A stretch of DNA of 64,000 nucleotides from JBAZKV01 sp964443545 (GCA_964443545.1 CAYUCV010000001.1:14821-78820); one strand, 5' to 3'. Numbered from the stretch's first letter, positions 7,668 to 15,939 are shown. Notes: generated from the sequence alone by a model not told the origin. Translations and numbers: made by a program.

Positions 7668-9882
7668 GCTGGAAGGCCACAGGCACAGCGCCGGCGGCAT
7701 ACTGATAATAGCGCTTGCCCTTTATATCCTGCTTGCAACTGTCTCTTCCACAACCTCGCCTGCCTGGACGGGTTATCTGGGCCTTTACATAGTAAAGCTG
7801 CTTCTGGAAAAGACCTTCGGGTTCGGTGTTTTTCTGCTTCCCCTGCTTTTGACCTTTATGGGGGCGATAATGCTGACCAGGCAGGAGCCAAAGTCGCTTA
7901 AGATACGCCTTTCGGGGTTCATTATCTTTTTTCTGACCTTTATCTGCGCCTGCCAGATGTTCTTTCCCAATTATTACCTGAAAGCCGAATTATTCTGGGT
8001 AAAGGGAGCTGGCGGAGCGCTGGGCTATGTTATTAATTTTGTCCTTTCTTCACTTGTTGGCGCGGTCGGGACCGTCATAATCCTTTCCGCATTTCTTGTG
8101 ATCTCCATGATACTGGTCTTTAATATAACTTCCTTTGAGGCTTTTGAAGAATTGTTCGACAGGCTGCTGCCAAAAAGGGAGGCCGCTCCACCAAAAAGAA
8201 AACCAAGAAAGGTCAGCATACAGGGGATCATATCGGAGGATAATTTTGACAAGAGCATCGCTTCGCAACTGTCGGTGATCAAGGAGATCAAGCCGTCTGA
8301 AGAGCCGGCGCCCAAAACGGCGGAGCCTGTTAAATTTTCTGAGCCCAAGGAAGACAAACCCGTCAGGCAGTACAAGCGCCACACCTACAAGCTCCCGCCT
8401 CTGGACCTTTTGAACACACTTACCGAAAAAGAAAAACAGAAGGCCATGCGCCTGAGGGAGCTGACGGAGCAGCGCAAGAACGACCTCGAAAGGGTGCTGC
8501 AGAGCTTTGGGGTGGCCGCGCAGGTGGTCAACATCAGCATAGGGCCGGCAGTTACCAGGTTCGAGGTCCAGCCGGAGCCCGGAGTCAAGGTCAGCAAGAT
8601 AGCCAATCTTGCCGATGACATAGCCCTCAATCTTGCCTCCGGAGGGGTAAGGATGGAGGCCCCCATACCCGGGAAATCGGTAGTGGGGATAGAGGTCCCG
8701 AGCCAGGCAGTTACTCCCGTGCATCTGGGTGAGATCGCAAGAACGGTGGAGTTTTCGCAGAACCCGTCAAAACTGATGATAGGCATAGGTAAAGACATCG
8801 CAGGGACCCCGATATTCGGCGACCTTTCAAAAATGCCGCACATATTGATAGCCGGGACCACCGGCTCGGGTAAAAGCGTTGCCATAAATTCGCTCATCAT
8901 CAGTATTCTTCTGCGCGCAAGGCCGGATGAGGTCAAGTTCATAATGATAGACCCCAAGATGGTAGAGCTGTCGATATACGAAGACATTCCCCATCTTATG
9001 GCTCCGGTAGTTACCGACCCCAAAAAAGCCGCCGCCACTTTAAAAGAATGGGTTATAAGGGAAATGGACAGAAGGTACAAGGAGTTTTTTAATGCGGGGG
9101 TCCGAAACATAGAGGCGTTCAACAAAAAAGTCGACAAGTTCGAAGGCAGCGGCAAAGAGGACGAGTTCATCCCCGAAAGGCTCCCGTATCTGGTGGTCAT
9201 TATAGACGAACTGGCTGACATGATGATGGTGGCGGCAGCCGATGTTGAAACAACCATCTGCCGGATAGCCCAGATGGCAAGGGCAACGGGCATCCATCTT
9301 GTGGTGGCCACCCAGAGGCCGTCGGTTGATGTCATAACCGGACTTATCAAGGCTAACATACCTTCGAGGATCTCTTTTGCCGTGGCAACCCAAATAGATT
9401 CAAGGGTCATTCTTGACATGAGCGGGGCCGAAAAACTCCTTGGCAAAGGCGACATGCTTTATTCCCCGATAGGTTCCATGAAACCGATAAGGGTGCAGGG
9501 CTCCTATGTGAGCGACGACGAGATCGAAAAGATCACTAACTTTGTAAAAGCGCAGGCCTCCCCTGAATATTCGGAGGAGATCCTTAACATCAAGGCCAAC
9601 GGCGACAAGAAACCTGTCGGCACCGCGGAAAGAGACGAACTGTTCGGCGAGGCGGCAAAGATAATAATCGAGAGCGGTCAGGCCTCGACCTCCCATCTTC
9701 AGCGGAGAATGAGGATAGGCTATAACAGGGCTGCCAGGCTTATGGACGAAATGACGGATGCAGGGGTTGTTTCCCAGCCAGAGGGGGAGAACAAGCCCAG
9801 AAAGATCCTGATGACCCTGGCGCATCTTTCCCAGATGGGCGCTGAAAACGGTGAAGCAAAACCCGACTTTCCCAAGTTCTAG
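7639..9882 (+). CDS. ftsK: DNA translocase FtsK/SpoIIIE
   Basis: FtsK is a septum-anchored hexameric motor that moves chromosome ends during division. About four membrane helices in the first 180 residues are followed by a short charged linker (KPSEEPAPKTAEPVK region). The motor domain has Walker A GTTGSGKSVAIN and Walker B YLVVIIDELADMM. A C-terminal winged helix (gamma domain) spans GQASTSHLQRRMRIGYNRAARLMDEM. Its 747 residues resemble SpoIIIE more than long enterobacterial FtsK. The TTG start at 7639 is supported by GGAGGG 5 nt upstream, inside secF. The following ABC gene begins 1 bp after its stop. Confidence 0.94.
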   Translation: MASQRKNRRELEGHRHSAGGILIIALALYILLATVSSTTSPAWTGYLGLYIVKLLLEKTFGFGVFLLPLLLTFMGAIMLTRQEPKSLKIRLSGFIIFFLTFICACQMFFPNYYLKAELFWVKGAGGALGYVINFVLSSLVGAVGTVIILSAFLVISMILVFNITSFEAFEELFDRLLPKREAAPPKRKPRKVSIQGIISEDNFDKSIASQLSVIKEIKPSEEPAPKTAEPVKFSEPKEDKPVRQYKRHTYKLPPLDLLNTLTEKEKQKAMRLRELTEQRKNDLERVLQSFGVAAQVVNISIGPAVTRFEVQPEPGVKVSKIANLADDIALNLASGGVRMEAPIPGKSVVGIEVPSQAVTPVHLGEIARTVEFSQNPSKLMIGIGKDIAGTPIFGDLSKMPHILIAGTTGSGKSVAINSLIISILLRARPDEVKFIMIDPKMVELSIYEDIPHLMAPVVTDPKKAAATLKEWVIREMDRRYKEFFNAGVRNIEAFNKKVDKFEGSGKEDEFIPERLPYLVVIIDELADMMMVAAADVETTICRIAQMARATGIHLVVATQRPSVDVITGLIKANIPSRISFAVATQIDSRVILDMSGAEKLLGKGDMLYSPIGSMKPIRVQGSYVSDDEIEKITNFVKAQASPEYSEEILNIKANGDKKPVGTAERDELFGEAAKIIIESGQASTSHLQRRMRIGYNRAARLMDEMTDAGVVSQPEGENKPRKILMTLAHLSQMGAENGEAKPDFPKF

Positions 9883-9883
9883 G

Positions 9884-10750
9884 ATGAAAAGAACACTCCT
9901 TTTTCTGCTGATAATGCTGTTGTCGGCCCCGTGCTTTGGAATCCCGGTTTCCGTAAAGGATGAGGACGGAGTAGTGTTCTTTTCTGTTTCCGCGCCAAAA
10001 AGGATCATCTCTACAATGCCCAGCAATACCGAGATATTGTATGCCCTGGGGCTTGGCAAAAAGATCATAGCAGTGAGCGACAGGTGCGATTTCCCATCCG
10101 ATGCCGCCAGAAAGAAAAAAATAGGGTCCGTCAGCCTCAATGCGGAAGAGATCATCGCTCTTAACCCCGACCTTATAGTAATGCTTGGCAGCGCCCAGAG
10201 AGCCCAGATAGAAATTTTGAGAAAGTATAAACTGCCTGTCTTTGTGATAGATCCGCGCTCTCTTGAAGAGCTTGCCTCATCCATCCTGCTCCTGGGAAAA
10301 ATAACCAGGGCCGAGAACGCTTCCAGAAAGATAGTCTGGGACCTGAACAATAAGATAGGCCTGATAGAAAAAACGAGGGACCCCGAGCGCAGGCCCTGTG
10401 TGTTCGTGGAACTCTGGCACGAGCCTGTTATAACAGCCGGGAGAGGCACTTTTATATCAGATATCATTTCGGTATGCGGAGGCATCAATATCGGGGATAA
10501 AGCCGGGGAGGGTTACCCTTCATTTTCTATCGAAAGCCTTGTTGTTGAAGACCCCGATTACATAATTGTCGCAGGCAGCTCCTCTTCGGACATTAAAAAG
10601 ATCAGTTCTGACAGGCGCCTTGCAAAGCTTTCTGCTGTCAGGCGCAACAGGATACTTCTGATAGACGCCGATATAATAACCAGGCCGACCCCGAGGCTTG
10701 CCTCGGCGCTCGGGCTTATCGATACCTTCATAAGCAGGGGCCATGAATAA
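9884..10750 (+). CDS. Periplasmic substrate-binding protein, BtuF/FepB type
   Basis: This is the helical-backbone (cluster A-II) binding protein of an ABC importer for cobalamin, siderophore or haem. ATG 9884 gives a signal peptide (MKRTLLFLLIMLLSAPCFG); a GTG at 9851 would lie inside ftsK and spoil it. The Cys is preceded by Pro, so this is probably not a lipoprotein. Family features are TMPSNTEILYALGLGKKIIAVSDRCDFP and LNPDLIVML, with the long connecting helix around residues 140-165. Cobalamin is favoured by the TEILYALG-type start, but iron chelates cannot be excluded. The stop region overlaps the permease gene by 8 bp. Confidence 0.86.
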   Translation: MKRTLLFLLIMLLSAPCFGIPVSVKDEDGVVFFSVSAPKRIISTMPSNTEILYALGLGKKIIAVSDRCDFPSDAARKKKIGSVSLNAEEIIALNPDLIVMLGSAQRAQIEILRKYKLPVFVIDPRSLEELASSILLLGKITRAENASRKIVWDLNNKIGLIEKTRDPERRPCVFVELWHEPVITAGRGTFISDIISVCGGINIGDKAGEGYPSFSIESLVVEDPDYIIVAGSSSSDIKKISSDRRLAKLSAVRRNRILLIDADIITRPTPRLASALGLIDTFISRGHE

Positions 10751-11702
10751 CCAAAGGCCGGTCGTATTATTTGCTGCTTTGCTTCTTGTTTTGGCCGGGG
10801 CGGTTTTATTGTCCCTTGTTTCAGGTGCCGTATTTTTGAACCCTTTTGACGGCTCTCCCCTTGCCGGTACGATCCTGTGGCAGGTCAGGTTGCCCAGGAT
10901 AATCCTTTCGGGCCTTGTCGGCGCAATGCTTGCCGTGTCCGGAGCAGTGCTTCAGGCGGTGCTTAAGAACGATCTTGCCGACCCTTATATACTGGGAATA
11001 TCTTCGGGCGGCGCCCTGGGAGCGGCGCTGGCCATTGTCATGTCCCTGCCACTGATACTGGTATCGTCTTCCGCATTTATTTTTGCTTTTGCCGCGGTTT
11101 TGACCGTGGCTTTCATCTCCGGAGCAGGAGGCCGACGCGACCCTTCTTCCCTTATCCTTGCCGGGGTGGCAGTCTCGTCCTTTGCGGGGGCTGTCCTTGC
11201 GCTCCTTATAGGAGCTTCGGACAAATTAAGGTCGGTCTATTTCTGGATGCTCGGGAGTTTTTCATTTGCTGGCATGGAACAGATATATGCGGCAGGGATA
11301 TGTCTTTTTGCCGGGCTTTTTGCCGCGCTCTGGATGAGGAGGCAGCTGAATGCTTTTCTTTTTGGGGAAGAAGAAGCAAGGTCCCTTGGAGTTGATACCG
11401 TTTCGGCAAGATGGGCACTTCTTTTGGCGGCATCTTTGATGTCCGGGGTCTCGGTGGCTTTTTGCGGAGTGATAGGATTTGTCGGATTAATGGTTCCGCA
11501 TATGGTAAGGACCGTCTCGGGACCCGATCATCAGACTTTGATCCCTTTTTCCGCCATGACGGGAGCCATATTTATGGTCCTGGCCGATACTGCCTCAAGA
11601 TGCTTTTTTGTCCCGTCGGAAGTTCCGGTGGGGATCATAACTGCTCTTGCGGGAGCTCCTTTCTTTATTTACCTCCTTGTAAGGAGCAAGAGGGCGGCAT
11701 GA
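10743..11702 (+). CDS. ABC transporter permease, BtuC/FecCD family
   Basis: This is the inner-membrane permease of the cobalamin/iron-type importer, with roughly nine to ten membrane helices in 319 residues. Family markers are WQVRLPRIILSGLVGAMLAVSGAVLQ near the N-terminus, LADPYILGISSGGALGAAL, and the cytoplasmic GVIGFVGLMVPHMVR loop that contacts the ATPase. It overlaps both neighbours (8 bp upstream, ATGA downstream), so the three transporter genes should be translated together. No cobalamin riboswitch is seen before the operon. Confidence 0.92.
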   Translation: MNNQRPVVLFAALLLVLAGAVLLSLVSGAVFLNPFDGSPLAGTILWQVRLPRIILSGLVGAMLAVSGAVLQAVLKNDLADPYILGISSGGALGAALAIVMSLPLILVSSSAFIFAFAAVLTVAFISGAGGRRDPSSLILAGVAVSSFAGAVLALLIGASDKLRSVYFWMLGSFSFAGMEQIYAAGICLFAGLFAALWMRRQLNAFLFGEEEARSLGVDTVSARWALLLAASLMSGVSVAFCGVIGFVGLMVPHMVRTVSGPDHQTLIPFSAMTGAIFMVLADTASRCFFVPSEVPVGIITALAGAPFFIYLLVRSKRAA

Positions 11703-12415
11703 GCATATTAGAAATAAGAGGGCTGTCGTTTGCCTACAAAAAAGAGCCGGTACTAAAAAATATATCCTTTTCTGTTGAAGAAGGGCAGTTTATCGGATTG
11801 CTGGGGCCCAACGGAGGAGGCAAAACCACCCTGCTGCGGGCAATAGGTGCCTTGGTCTTTGTCAAGACAGGCCGGGTTCTTATCGCTAATAAGTATGTTA
11901 GCGCCATTAAAAGGAGTGAAATAGCCAGGCTTGTTTCATATGTCCCGCAATTGTCGGCCCCTGTTTTCGGATTTACCGTTAACGAAACGGTCCTTATGGG
12001 AAGAACGCCTTATCTTAAAGGCTTTTTTCAGCCTTCTAAACAGGACCTCCTGGCAGTAGAGCAGGCCATTGAAAGAACGGGCCTATCCCCTGTTAAAGAC
12101 CGTGAGGTTTCTACCCTGAGCGGAGGCCAGTACCAGAGGGTCCTTATCGCAAGGGCCTTAGCGCAGGATACCCCGCTGCTTCTGCTGGATGAGCCCACGG
12201 CCCACCTGGATATAAGGTTCCAGTCGGAAGTGCTTGCCCTGGTCAAGAGCCTTAAAGAAAAAACGATCGTAGCTTCTTTTCATGACCTCGCTCTTGCAAA
12301 AAAGTTTTGCGACAGGGTCCTGGTTCTTGACCTTGGCTCGGTTGTTGCCGACGGGGAACCCTCTAAGGCCCTTTCCGGCCAGACAATAAGGTCCGTCTTC
12401 GGAATAGAACCCTGA
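11699..12415 (+). CDS. ABC transporter ATP-binding protein, BtuD/FecE type
   Basis: This is the ATPase of the same importer. Walker A is GPNGGGKTTLL, the Q-loop lies in YVPQLSAPVFGF, the signature is LSGGQYQRVLIARAL, Walker B is LLLLDEPTAHLD, and the switch histidine is in ASFHDLALA. ATG 11699 overlaps the permease stop as ATGA; earlier in-frame starts lie inside the permease and give no ABC sequence. The 238 residues are normal for the family. Confidence 0.92.
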   Translation: MSILEIRGLSFAYKKEPVLKNISFSVEEGQFIGLLGPNGGGKTTLLRAIGALVFVKTGRVLIANKYVSAIKRSEIARLVSYVPQLSAPVFGFTVNETVLMGRTPYLKGFFQPSKQDLLAVEQAIERTGLSPVKDREVSTLSGGQYQRVLIARALAQDTPLLLLDEPTAHLDIRFQSEVLALVKSLKEKTIVASFHDLALAKKFCDRVLVLDLGSVVADGEPSKALSGQTIRSVFGIEP

Positions 12416-12515
12416 CCTATTTCCCCCGTATTTTCCTGATATCTTTGTCCAAAAATGACGATAATACTAATAGAGGGGATTGACCTTCTATTGGTCAGCT
12501 TCTGAAAGGTTTATT

Positions 12516-13664
12516 ATGATAGCTCCTGTTGAAGGTGGCCGGAATGTACTGATCTTTTCGCCATGGATCGCTCTTGGCAATCATGTTGTTACTACTCCGA
12601 TGTTAAGGGCACTAGGCCAAAGCCCCATGGTTGATAGGATTGGCATTGTTTGCAACCGTGAGGGGGCAAGGTTCTTTAATTCTGTTCCATATATTGATCA
12701 AATGTTTGAACTGGAGAGCCTAAGCGATAACGGAAGCCGAACACCCCGATCCGTAGAACTGAATTACGATCTTGCCAGAAGGCTGCTGCAAGAAAGATAT
12801 GATAGCGTAATTGTACTAAGCGGTTCGGAGCGCATTTATGCGGAGCTCATTCATAGTTATAGCATGCCTTCGTTCAAGATCAGAGAGGGGAATTCAAGCC
12901 GTTTAGATTTAATTGTAGGAAATGATCCCTGGGCTTTCCCTTTCTTGCAGGCTGAGTATAGAGAGCAATATTTGGCAAGAGTAGCATTCACTCATGATGT
13001 CAACGTGACCTATCCATATACTCACAGAGGTTACATTGGGCGTTTGCTGATGGATTTTCTTGTGCCGCTTGGGATTGAAAGTGGAAATGTACGGCCGGAA
13101 GTGTTTTCAAAAGAAGAAGATAAGCGATTTGTTGATGGCTATTTGAAAGAAAACGGAGTAGAGAGCGGAGACTTTTTGATTGGACTGCATCTTGGGGGAA
13201 GGAATAATATTTGGCCTGCAGGTGAATTTTCACGCTTTATACAAATGATGGAAGAGCGCTTTCATGGACAGATATACGGAAGAAAGATCAAGTATTTTGC
13301 GAACTTTACTGGGGAGGAATTGTTTTTGTACACTAATCTGGCGTCAACCCTTAAGCTGCTGGGTGTTGATGCCTGCGTAATTCCGGCTCACCCGGCTAAC
13401 GATTTAGGAACCACTGCTGAATTTGCGGGAAAATGGTCTTACGCAGTATCTCCCGAGACCGGATTCGCCCATTTTTTACAAGCGCTGGATATTCCAGGTA
13501 CAATAATCTACCGGGATGTTCAATGGATGGAATCATGGCTTTGCGATGAACCCGGGATAAGAGTCCGCCCGGTCGTATCAAGAGTTGGAGATGTTTCCAG
13601 AGTGCCCGCAGAACAGGTTTTTTTGGAGACTTTAGAAGGTATTAAATTTTGGGCATCACGATGA
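12516..13664 (+). CDS. Glycosyltransferase family 9-like protein (heptosyltransferase fold)
   Basis: The protein has a two-domain GT-B pattern. The N-terminal VLIFSPWIALGNHVVTTPMLRAL recalls the GT9 LGDxxxxTPLLRAL motif, and the C-terminal half has IGLHLGGRNNIWPAGEFSRF and VSPETGFAHFLQALDIPGTIIY, matching the GT9 nucleotide-sugar site. GT9 enzymes add heptose or similar sugars to lipopolysaccharide cores; the substrate here is unknown. ATG 12516 is chosen because GAAAGGT precedes it; a TTG at 12480 has a purine-rich site too close. The gene is visibly richer in A+T than its neighbours and stands alone beside two tRNA genes, which suggests acquisition by transfer. Confidence 0.72.
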   Translation: MIAPVEGGRNVLIFSPWIALGNHVVTTPMLRALGQSPMVDRIGIVCNREGARFFNSVPYIDQMFELESLSDNGSRTPRSVELNYDLARRLLQERYDSVIVLSGSERIYAELIHSYSMPSFKIREGNSSRLDLIVGNDPWAFPFLQAEYREQYLARVAFTHDVNVTYPYTHRGYIGRLLMDFLVPLGIESGNVRPEVFSKEEDKRFVDGYLKENGVESGDFLIGLHLGGRNNIWPAGEFSRFIQMMEERFHGQIYGRKIKYFANFTGEELFLYTNLASTLKLLGVDACVIPAHPANDLGTTAEFAGKWSYAVSPETGFAHFLQALDIPGTIIYRDVQWMESWLCDEPGIRVRPVVSRVGDVSRVPAEQVFLETLEGIKFWASR

Positions 13665-13669
13665 AAAAA

Positions 13670-13744
13670 TGGTGGGCGGTGCTGGGATCGAACCAGCGAG
13701 CTCCTGCGTGTGAAGCAGGCATTCTACCACTGAACTAACCGCCC
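13670..13744 (-). tRNA. tRNA-Val (anticodon CAC)
   Basis: Read on the minus strand, the acceptor stem GGGCGGT/ACCGCCC closes a normal cloverleaf. The anticodon loop TTCACAC sits on the stem CCTGC/GCAGG, the T-arm contains GGTTCGATCC, the discriminator is A and the CCA end is encoded. It lies 4 bp downstream of a second tRNA-Val gene with a different anticodon. Confidence 0.95.
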
Positions 13745-13748
13745 GAGA

Positions 13749-13823
13749 TGGTGGGCGCGGTAGGGATCGAACCTACGACCTCCTCGGTGTAAACGAGGCA
13801 TTCTACCACTAAACTACGCGCCC
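13749..13823 (-). tRNA. tRNA-Val (anticodon TAC)
   Basis: On the minus strand the acceptor stem is GGGCGCG/CGCGCCC, the anticodon loop TTTACAC on stem CCTCG/CGAGG, the T-arm GGTTCGATCC, the discriminator A, with CCA encoded. It is the first of the two tandem valine tRNAs and shares much of its D-arm sequence with the second, so the pair probably arose by duplication followed by an anticodon change. Confidence 0.95.
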
Positions 13824-13856
13824 GTATCAGCCTATGGCCAATGTCTTATAGCATTC

Positions 13857-13865
13857 ATTATAACA
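13857..13865 (-). promoter_or_regulatory. Extended -10 promoter for the tRNA-Val pair
   Basis: On the minus strand TGT-TATAAT lies about 34 nt before the 5' end of tRNA-Val(TAC). The TGN-TATAAT form recurs at several other genes in the window. No matching -35 box is visible. Confidence 0.4.
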
Positions 13866-13874
13866 TTGGAGATA

Positions 13875-13912
13875 GAAAAAGGCCCTGCATACCGCCTGGA
13901 TATACAGGGCCC
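13875..13912 (-). terminator. Intrinsic terminator of the RRM-protein gene
   Basis: On the minus strand GGCCCTGTATA pairs with TATGCAGGGCC (11 bp with one G-U) around a 9-nt loop and is followed by TTTTT. It lies just after the stop of the RRM gene and before the tRNA pair. Confidence 0.85.
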
Positions 13913-13929
13913 TTCATTAAAAAGCAGAA

Positions 13930-14217
13930 TTACATTCTGTTGTAATCTCTGTCTCTTCTTGGAGCGCCTTCGCTCTTTGGTTTGGCCTCGTTAATGGTGA
14001 TCTCTCTGCCGTCCCATTTGTAGCCCGTGAGGGCCGAAATGGCCTTATCGGCATCGGCATCATCCATGTCAACGAACCCGAATCCCCGTGAACGGCCCGA
14101 AAACTTTTCCATTACGACCCTGGCCGAGATCACATTGCCAAATTCGCTGAACTTGGTCTGTAGATCGGCGTCCGTAACGGACCACGGCAGATTTCCAACA
14201 AATATCGTCTTTGCCAT
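13930..14217 (-). CDS. Small RNA-binding protein with one RRM domain
   Basis: This 95-residue protein is almost entirely one RNA recognition motif. RNP2 is IFVGNLPW at residues 4-11 and RNP1 is SRGFGFVDM at about 42-51, each with the aromatic residues that stack on RNA. The C-terminal tail (KSEGAPRRDRDYNRM) is short, basic and polar, as in cyanobacterial Rbp and other bacterial RRM proteins that bind single-stranded RNA, often as cold-responsive chaperones. It has its own promoter, shared back-to-back with yqeY, and its own terminator, so it is monocistronic. Confidence 0.93.
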   Translation of the reverse strand: MAKTIFVGNLPWSVTDADLQTKFSEFGNVISARVVMEKFSGRSRGFGFVDMDDADADKAISALTGYKWDGREITINEAKPKSEGAPRRDRDYNRM

Positions 14218-14292
14218 GAATCTCTCCCTTGATATCTTCTCTGACTTTGCGGCTCATATGCGGCCGCCAAGCCTCGACCTTTACTCGGAAAA

Positions 14293-14322
14293 ATTATACC
14301 ATATTTTTGGCTGTGGTATAAT
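14293..14322. promoter_or_regulatory. Symmetric divergent promoter between the RRM gene and yqeY
   Basis: The inverted repeat ATTATACCA/TGGTATAAT (9 bp arms, 12 bp centre) spells the same promoter on both strands: TTATAC-17-TATAAT with an extended TGG before each -10. The plus-strand copy ends 6 nt before the yqeY ATG; the minus-strand copy gives a leader of about 70 nt for the RRM gene. The two promoters occupy the same DNA and should exclude each other. A palindromic repressor site is an alternative reading. Confidence 0.55.
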
Positions 14323-14328
14323 TAAAAC

Positions 14329-14769
14329 ATGGATAAGCTCTTTGCCCGGATCAACACTGACATAGCGGCGGCCATGAAGTCCGGCGATAAGACCCGTCTT
14401 GAGACCCTTCGAATGATGAAGTCCAAGGTGCTTCTGGTGAACGCAAGAGGCGACCTTTCGGACAAGGAAGTGGTCAAGATCCTTTTGACCTATGCCAAAA
14501 GCGTCAAAGAGACCGTCGACATCATGACGCAGCACGCAAGGCAGGCGGAAGCAGACCAGGCAAAGAAGGAGCTTGCGATAGTGGAAGATTACCTGCCAAA
14601 GATGCTTTCCGAGGCGGAAACCACAAAACTAATAAAGGACGCGATAGCCTCGCTGGGTATCACCTCTGCAAAAGAGATCGGAAGGCTGATGAAAGAAGTG
14701 GTAGCGGTCAGGGCTGATGTCGATGCAGGGCTTGCGCGCAAGATCTTTAATGAATCATTCCAGAATTGA
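14329..14769 (+). CDS. yqeY: YqeY/GatB-domain family protein
   Basis: The 146-residue helical protein matches the GatB/YqeY family: AAMKSGDKTRLETLRMMKS at the N-terminus, KELAIVEDYLPKMLSE in the middle, and the QEY-like helical tail ITSAKEIGRLMKEVVAVRADVDAGLA. The domain resembles the tRNA-binding tail of GatB, but the function of free-standing YqeY proteins is unsettled. The ATG follows a perfect TATAAT by only 6 nt and has no Shine-Dalgarno sequence. The gene overlaps rlmN by 20 bp. Confidence 0.9.
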   Translation: MDKLFARINTDIAAAMKSGDKTRLETLRMMKSKVLLVNARGDLSDKEVVKILLTYAKSVKETVDIMTQHARQAEADQAKKELAIVEDYLPKMLSEAETTKLIKDAIASLGITSAKEIGRLMKEVVAVRADVDAGLARKIFNESFQN

Positions 14770-15808
14770 CCTCCTTGGCTTTGACGCGGAAGAGATAAAT
14801 AAATTCGTCAGCGATAGCGGACTCGAAAAATTCCGCGCTAAGCAGCTATGCGACTGGATCTACAAAAAAGGCGCGCCTTCCTTTGACGAAATGACCAACC
14901 TGTCAAAAGACCTCCGCGAAAAACTGAAAGCTGTTTCTAAGGTCGGAAAATTGGGATCGGTTAAACGATCTGTGGCAAGCGGCGGCGGGGTTGTCAAATA
15001 CCTCTTCCAATTGGCAGACGGATATAAGATAGAGAGCGTTAAAATAGGGGACACCATCTGCGTTTCCACGCAGGCGGGTTGTCCCATGGGCTGTGTCTTC
15101 TGCGCCACAGGAGGCAGCGGCTATAAAAGGAACCTGTCGCCCTCCGAGATCGCCGACCAGGTCATCCAGATAAAAAAGGAGATAGAAGGGTCCCCGAATA
15201 TCGTTTTTATGGGAATGGGCGAGCCGCTCCTCAACTACGATAACCTTATGAAAGCGGTCCGCCTGATAAATTCACCCAACTGTATGAACATTGGGGCCAG
15301 GAGGATAACTATCTCGACCTGCGGACTTCCCTCGCAGATAAGGAAATTGGCAAATGAAAAGGTCCAGTTGAACCTTTCGGTGTCCCTAAATGCCGCAAAC
15401 GACGCTTTGAGGTCTTTTTTGATGCCTGTCAACAAGAAACACCCGCTTTTAAGCGTGATAGCGTCGATCGATCACTACATCAGCAGGACCAACAGAAGGG
15501 TCTCATTTGAATATGTAATGATAATGGGGGTCAATGATTCTATAAAAGATGCCAAAGACCTCTCTCTTATGCTCAAGGACATGCTCTGCCATGTCAACCT
15601 TATTCCCTTCAATGCCCACGAAAGCAGTGATCTTATGCCTTCTTCCCCTCAGAGACTGCAATTCTTCCGCAACATGTTGGTGCGGAGCGGCACAAATGCT
15701 ACAATTAGAAAGAGCGCCGGCGGCGATATTAATGCCGCTTGCGGACAACTTGCCCTTCGACTCGCTAGCGCTCGCTCAGGGCAGGCTTGTACCGAGCGAC
15801 GAGCGTAA
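14750..15808 (+). CDS. rlmN: Dual-specificity rRNA/tRNA adenine C2 methyltransferase RlmN
   Basis: RlmN is a radical-SAM enzyme that methylates A2503 of 23S rRNA and A37 of some tRNAs. The cluster motif is CPMGCVFC, followed by NIVFMGMGEPLLNYDNLMKAV and the C-terminal SAGGDINAACGQL, which carries the methyl-relay cysteine. ATG 14750 (MNHSRIDLLGF) is preferred over a start at 14717 that lies deeper inside yqeY. The C-terminus is unusual: after AACGQL the frame runs about 18 more residues (ALRLASARSGQACTERRA) through a palindromic repeat that ends at the next tRNA gene. The tail looks like a repeat-derived extension. Confidence 0.95.
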   Translation: MNHSRIDLLGFDAEEINKFVSDSGLEKFRAKQLCDWIYKKGAPSFDEMTNLSKDLREKLKAVSKVGKLGSVKRSVASGGGVVKYLFQLADGYKIESVKIGDTICVSTQAGCPMGCVFCATGGSGYKRNLSPSEIADQVIQIKKEIEGSPNIVFMGMGEPLLNYDNLMKAVRLINSPNCMNIGARRITISTCGLPSQIRKLANEKVQLNLSVSLNAANDALRSFLMPVNKKHPLLSVIASIDHYISRTNRRVSFEYVMIMGVNDSIKDAKDLSLMLKDMLCHVNLIPFNAHESSDLMPSSPQRLQFFRNMLVRSGTNATIRKSAGGDINAACGQLALRLASARSGQACTERRA

Positions 15809-15822
15809 GCGAGGAGTCGAGG
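15752..15822 (+). repeat. Palindromic repeat element forming the rlmN tail
   Basis: CTTCGACTC near the left end pairs with GAGTCGAGG at the right end, and the inner GCGCTCG pairs with CGAGCG segments, giving a long imperfect hairpin. The left part contains GCCCTTCGAC...GCTCAGGGC, the same core as elements inside priA and before ilvB. It encodes the last residues of RlmN and stops 1 bp before tRNA-Thr. Confidence 0.7.
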
Positions 15823-15823
15823 T

Positions 15824-15896
15824 GCCCGTGTAGCTCAGTTGGTAGAGCACGTCATTGGTAATGACGAGGTCATCGGTTCAATCCCGATCGCGGGCT
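15824..15896 (+). tRNA. tRNA-Thr (anticodon GGT)
   Basis: Acceptor GCCCGTG/CGCGGGC, D-arm GTAGCTCAGTTGGTAGAGC, anticodon loop TTGGTAA on stem CGTCA/TGACG, T-arm GGTTCAATCC, discriminator T. CCA is not encoded, unlike the two valine tRNAs. It stands 72 bp before tuf, a linkage of tRNA-Thr and tuf seen in many bacteria. Confidence 0.95.
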
Positions 15897-15910
15897 GTTG
15901 CGCAGGGCCA

Positions 15911-15939
15911 TTGACGCTGGCAGTATGGTATAATATAAT
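15911..15939 (+). promoter_or_regulatory. Strong tuf promoter TTGACG-17-TATAAT
   Basis: TTGACG at 15911-15916 lies 17 bp before TATAAT at 15934-15939. A second, overlapping extended -10 (TGG-TATAAT) ends at 15934. The predicted start near 15946 leaves a leader of about 23 nt holding AAGGAGG at 15955-15961, 7 nt before the tuf ATG. Unlike several other genes in the window, tuf has a normal leader. Confidence 0.7.

Noticed and set aside
9884..12415. Cobalamin riboswitch controlling the BtuFCD-like genes
   Set aside because: The genes follow ftsK with 1 bp spacing; there is no leader that could hold a B12-box structure.
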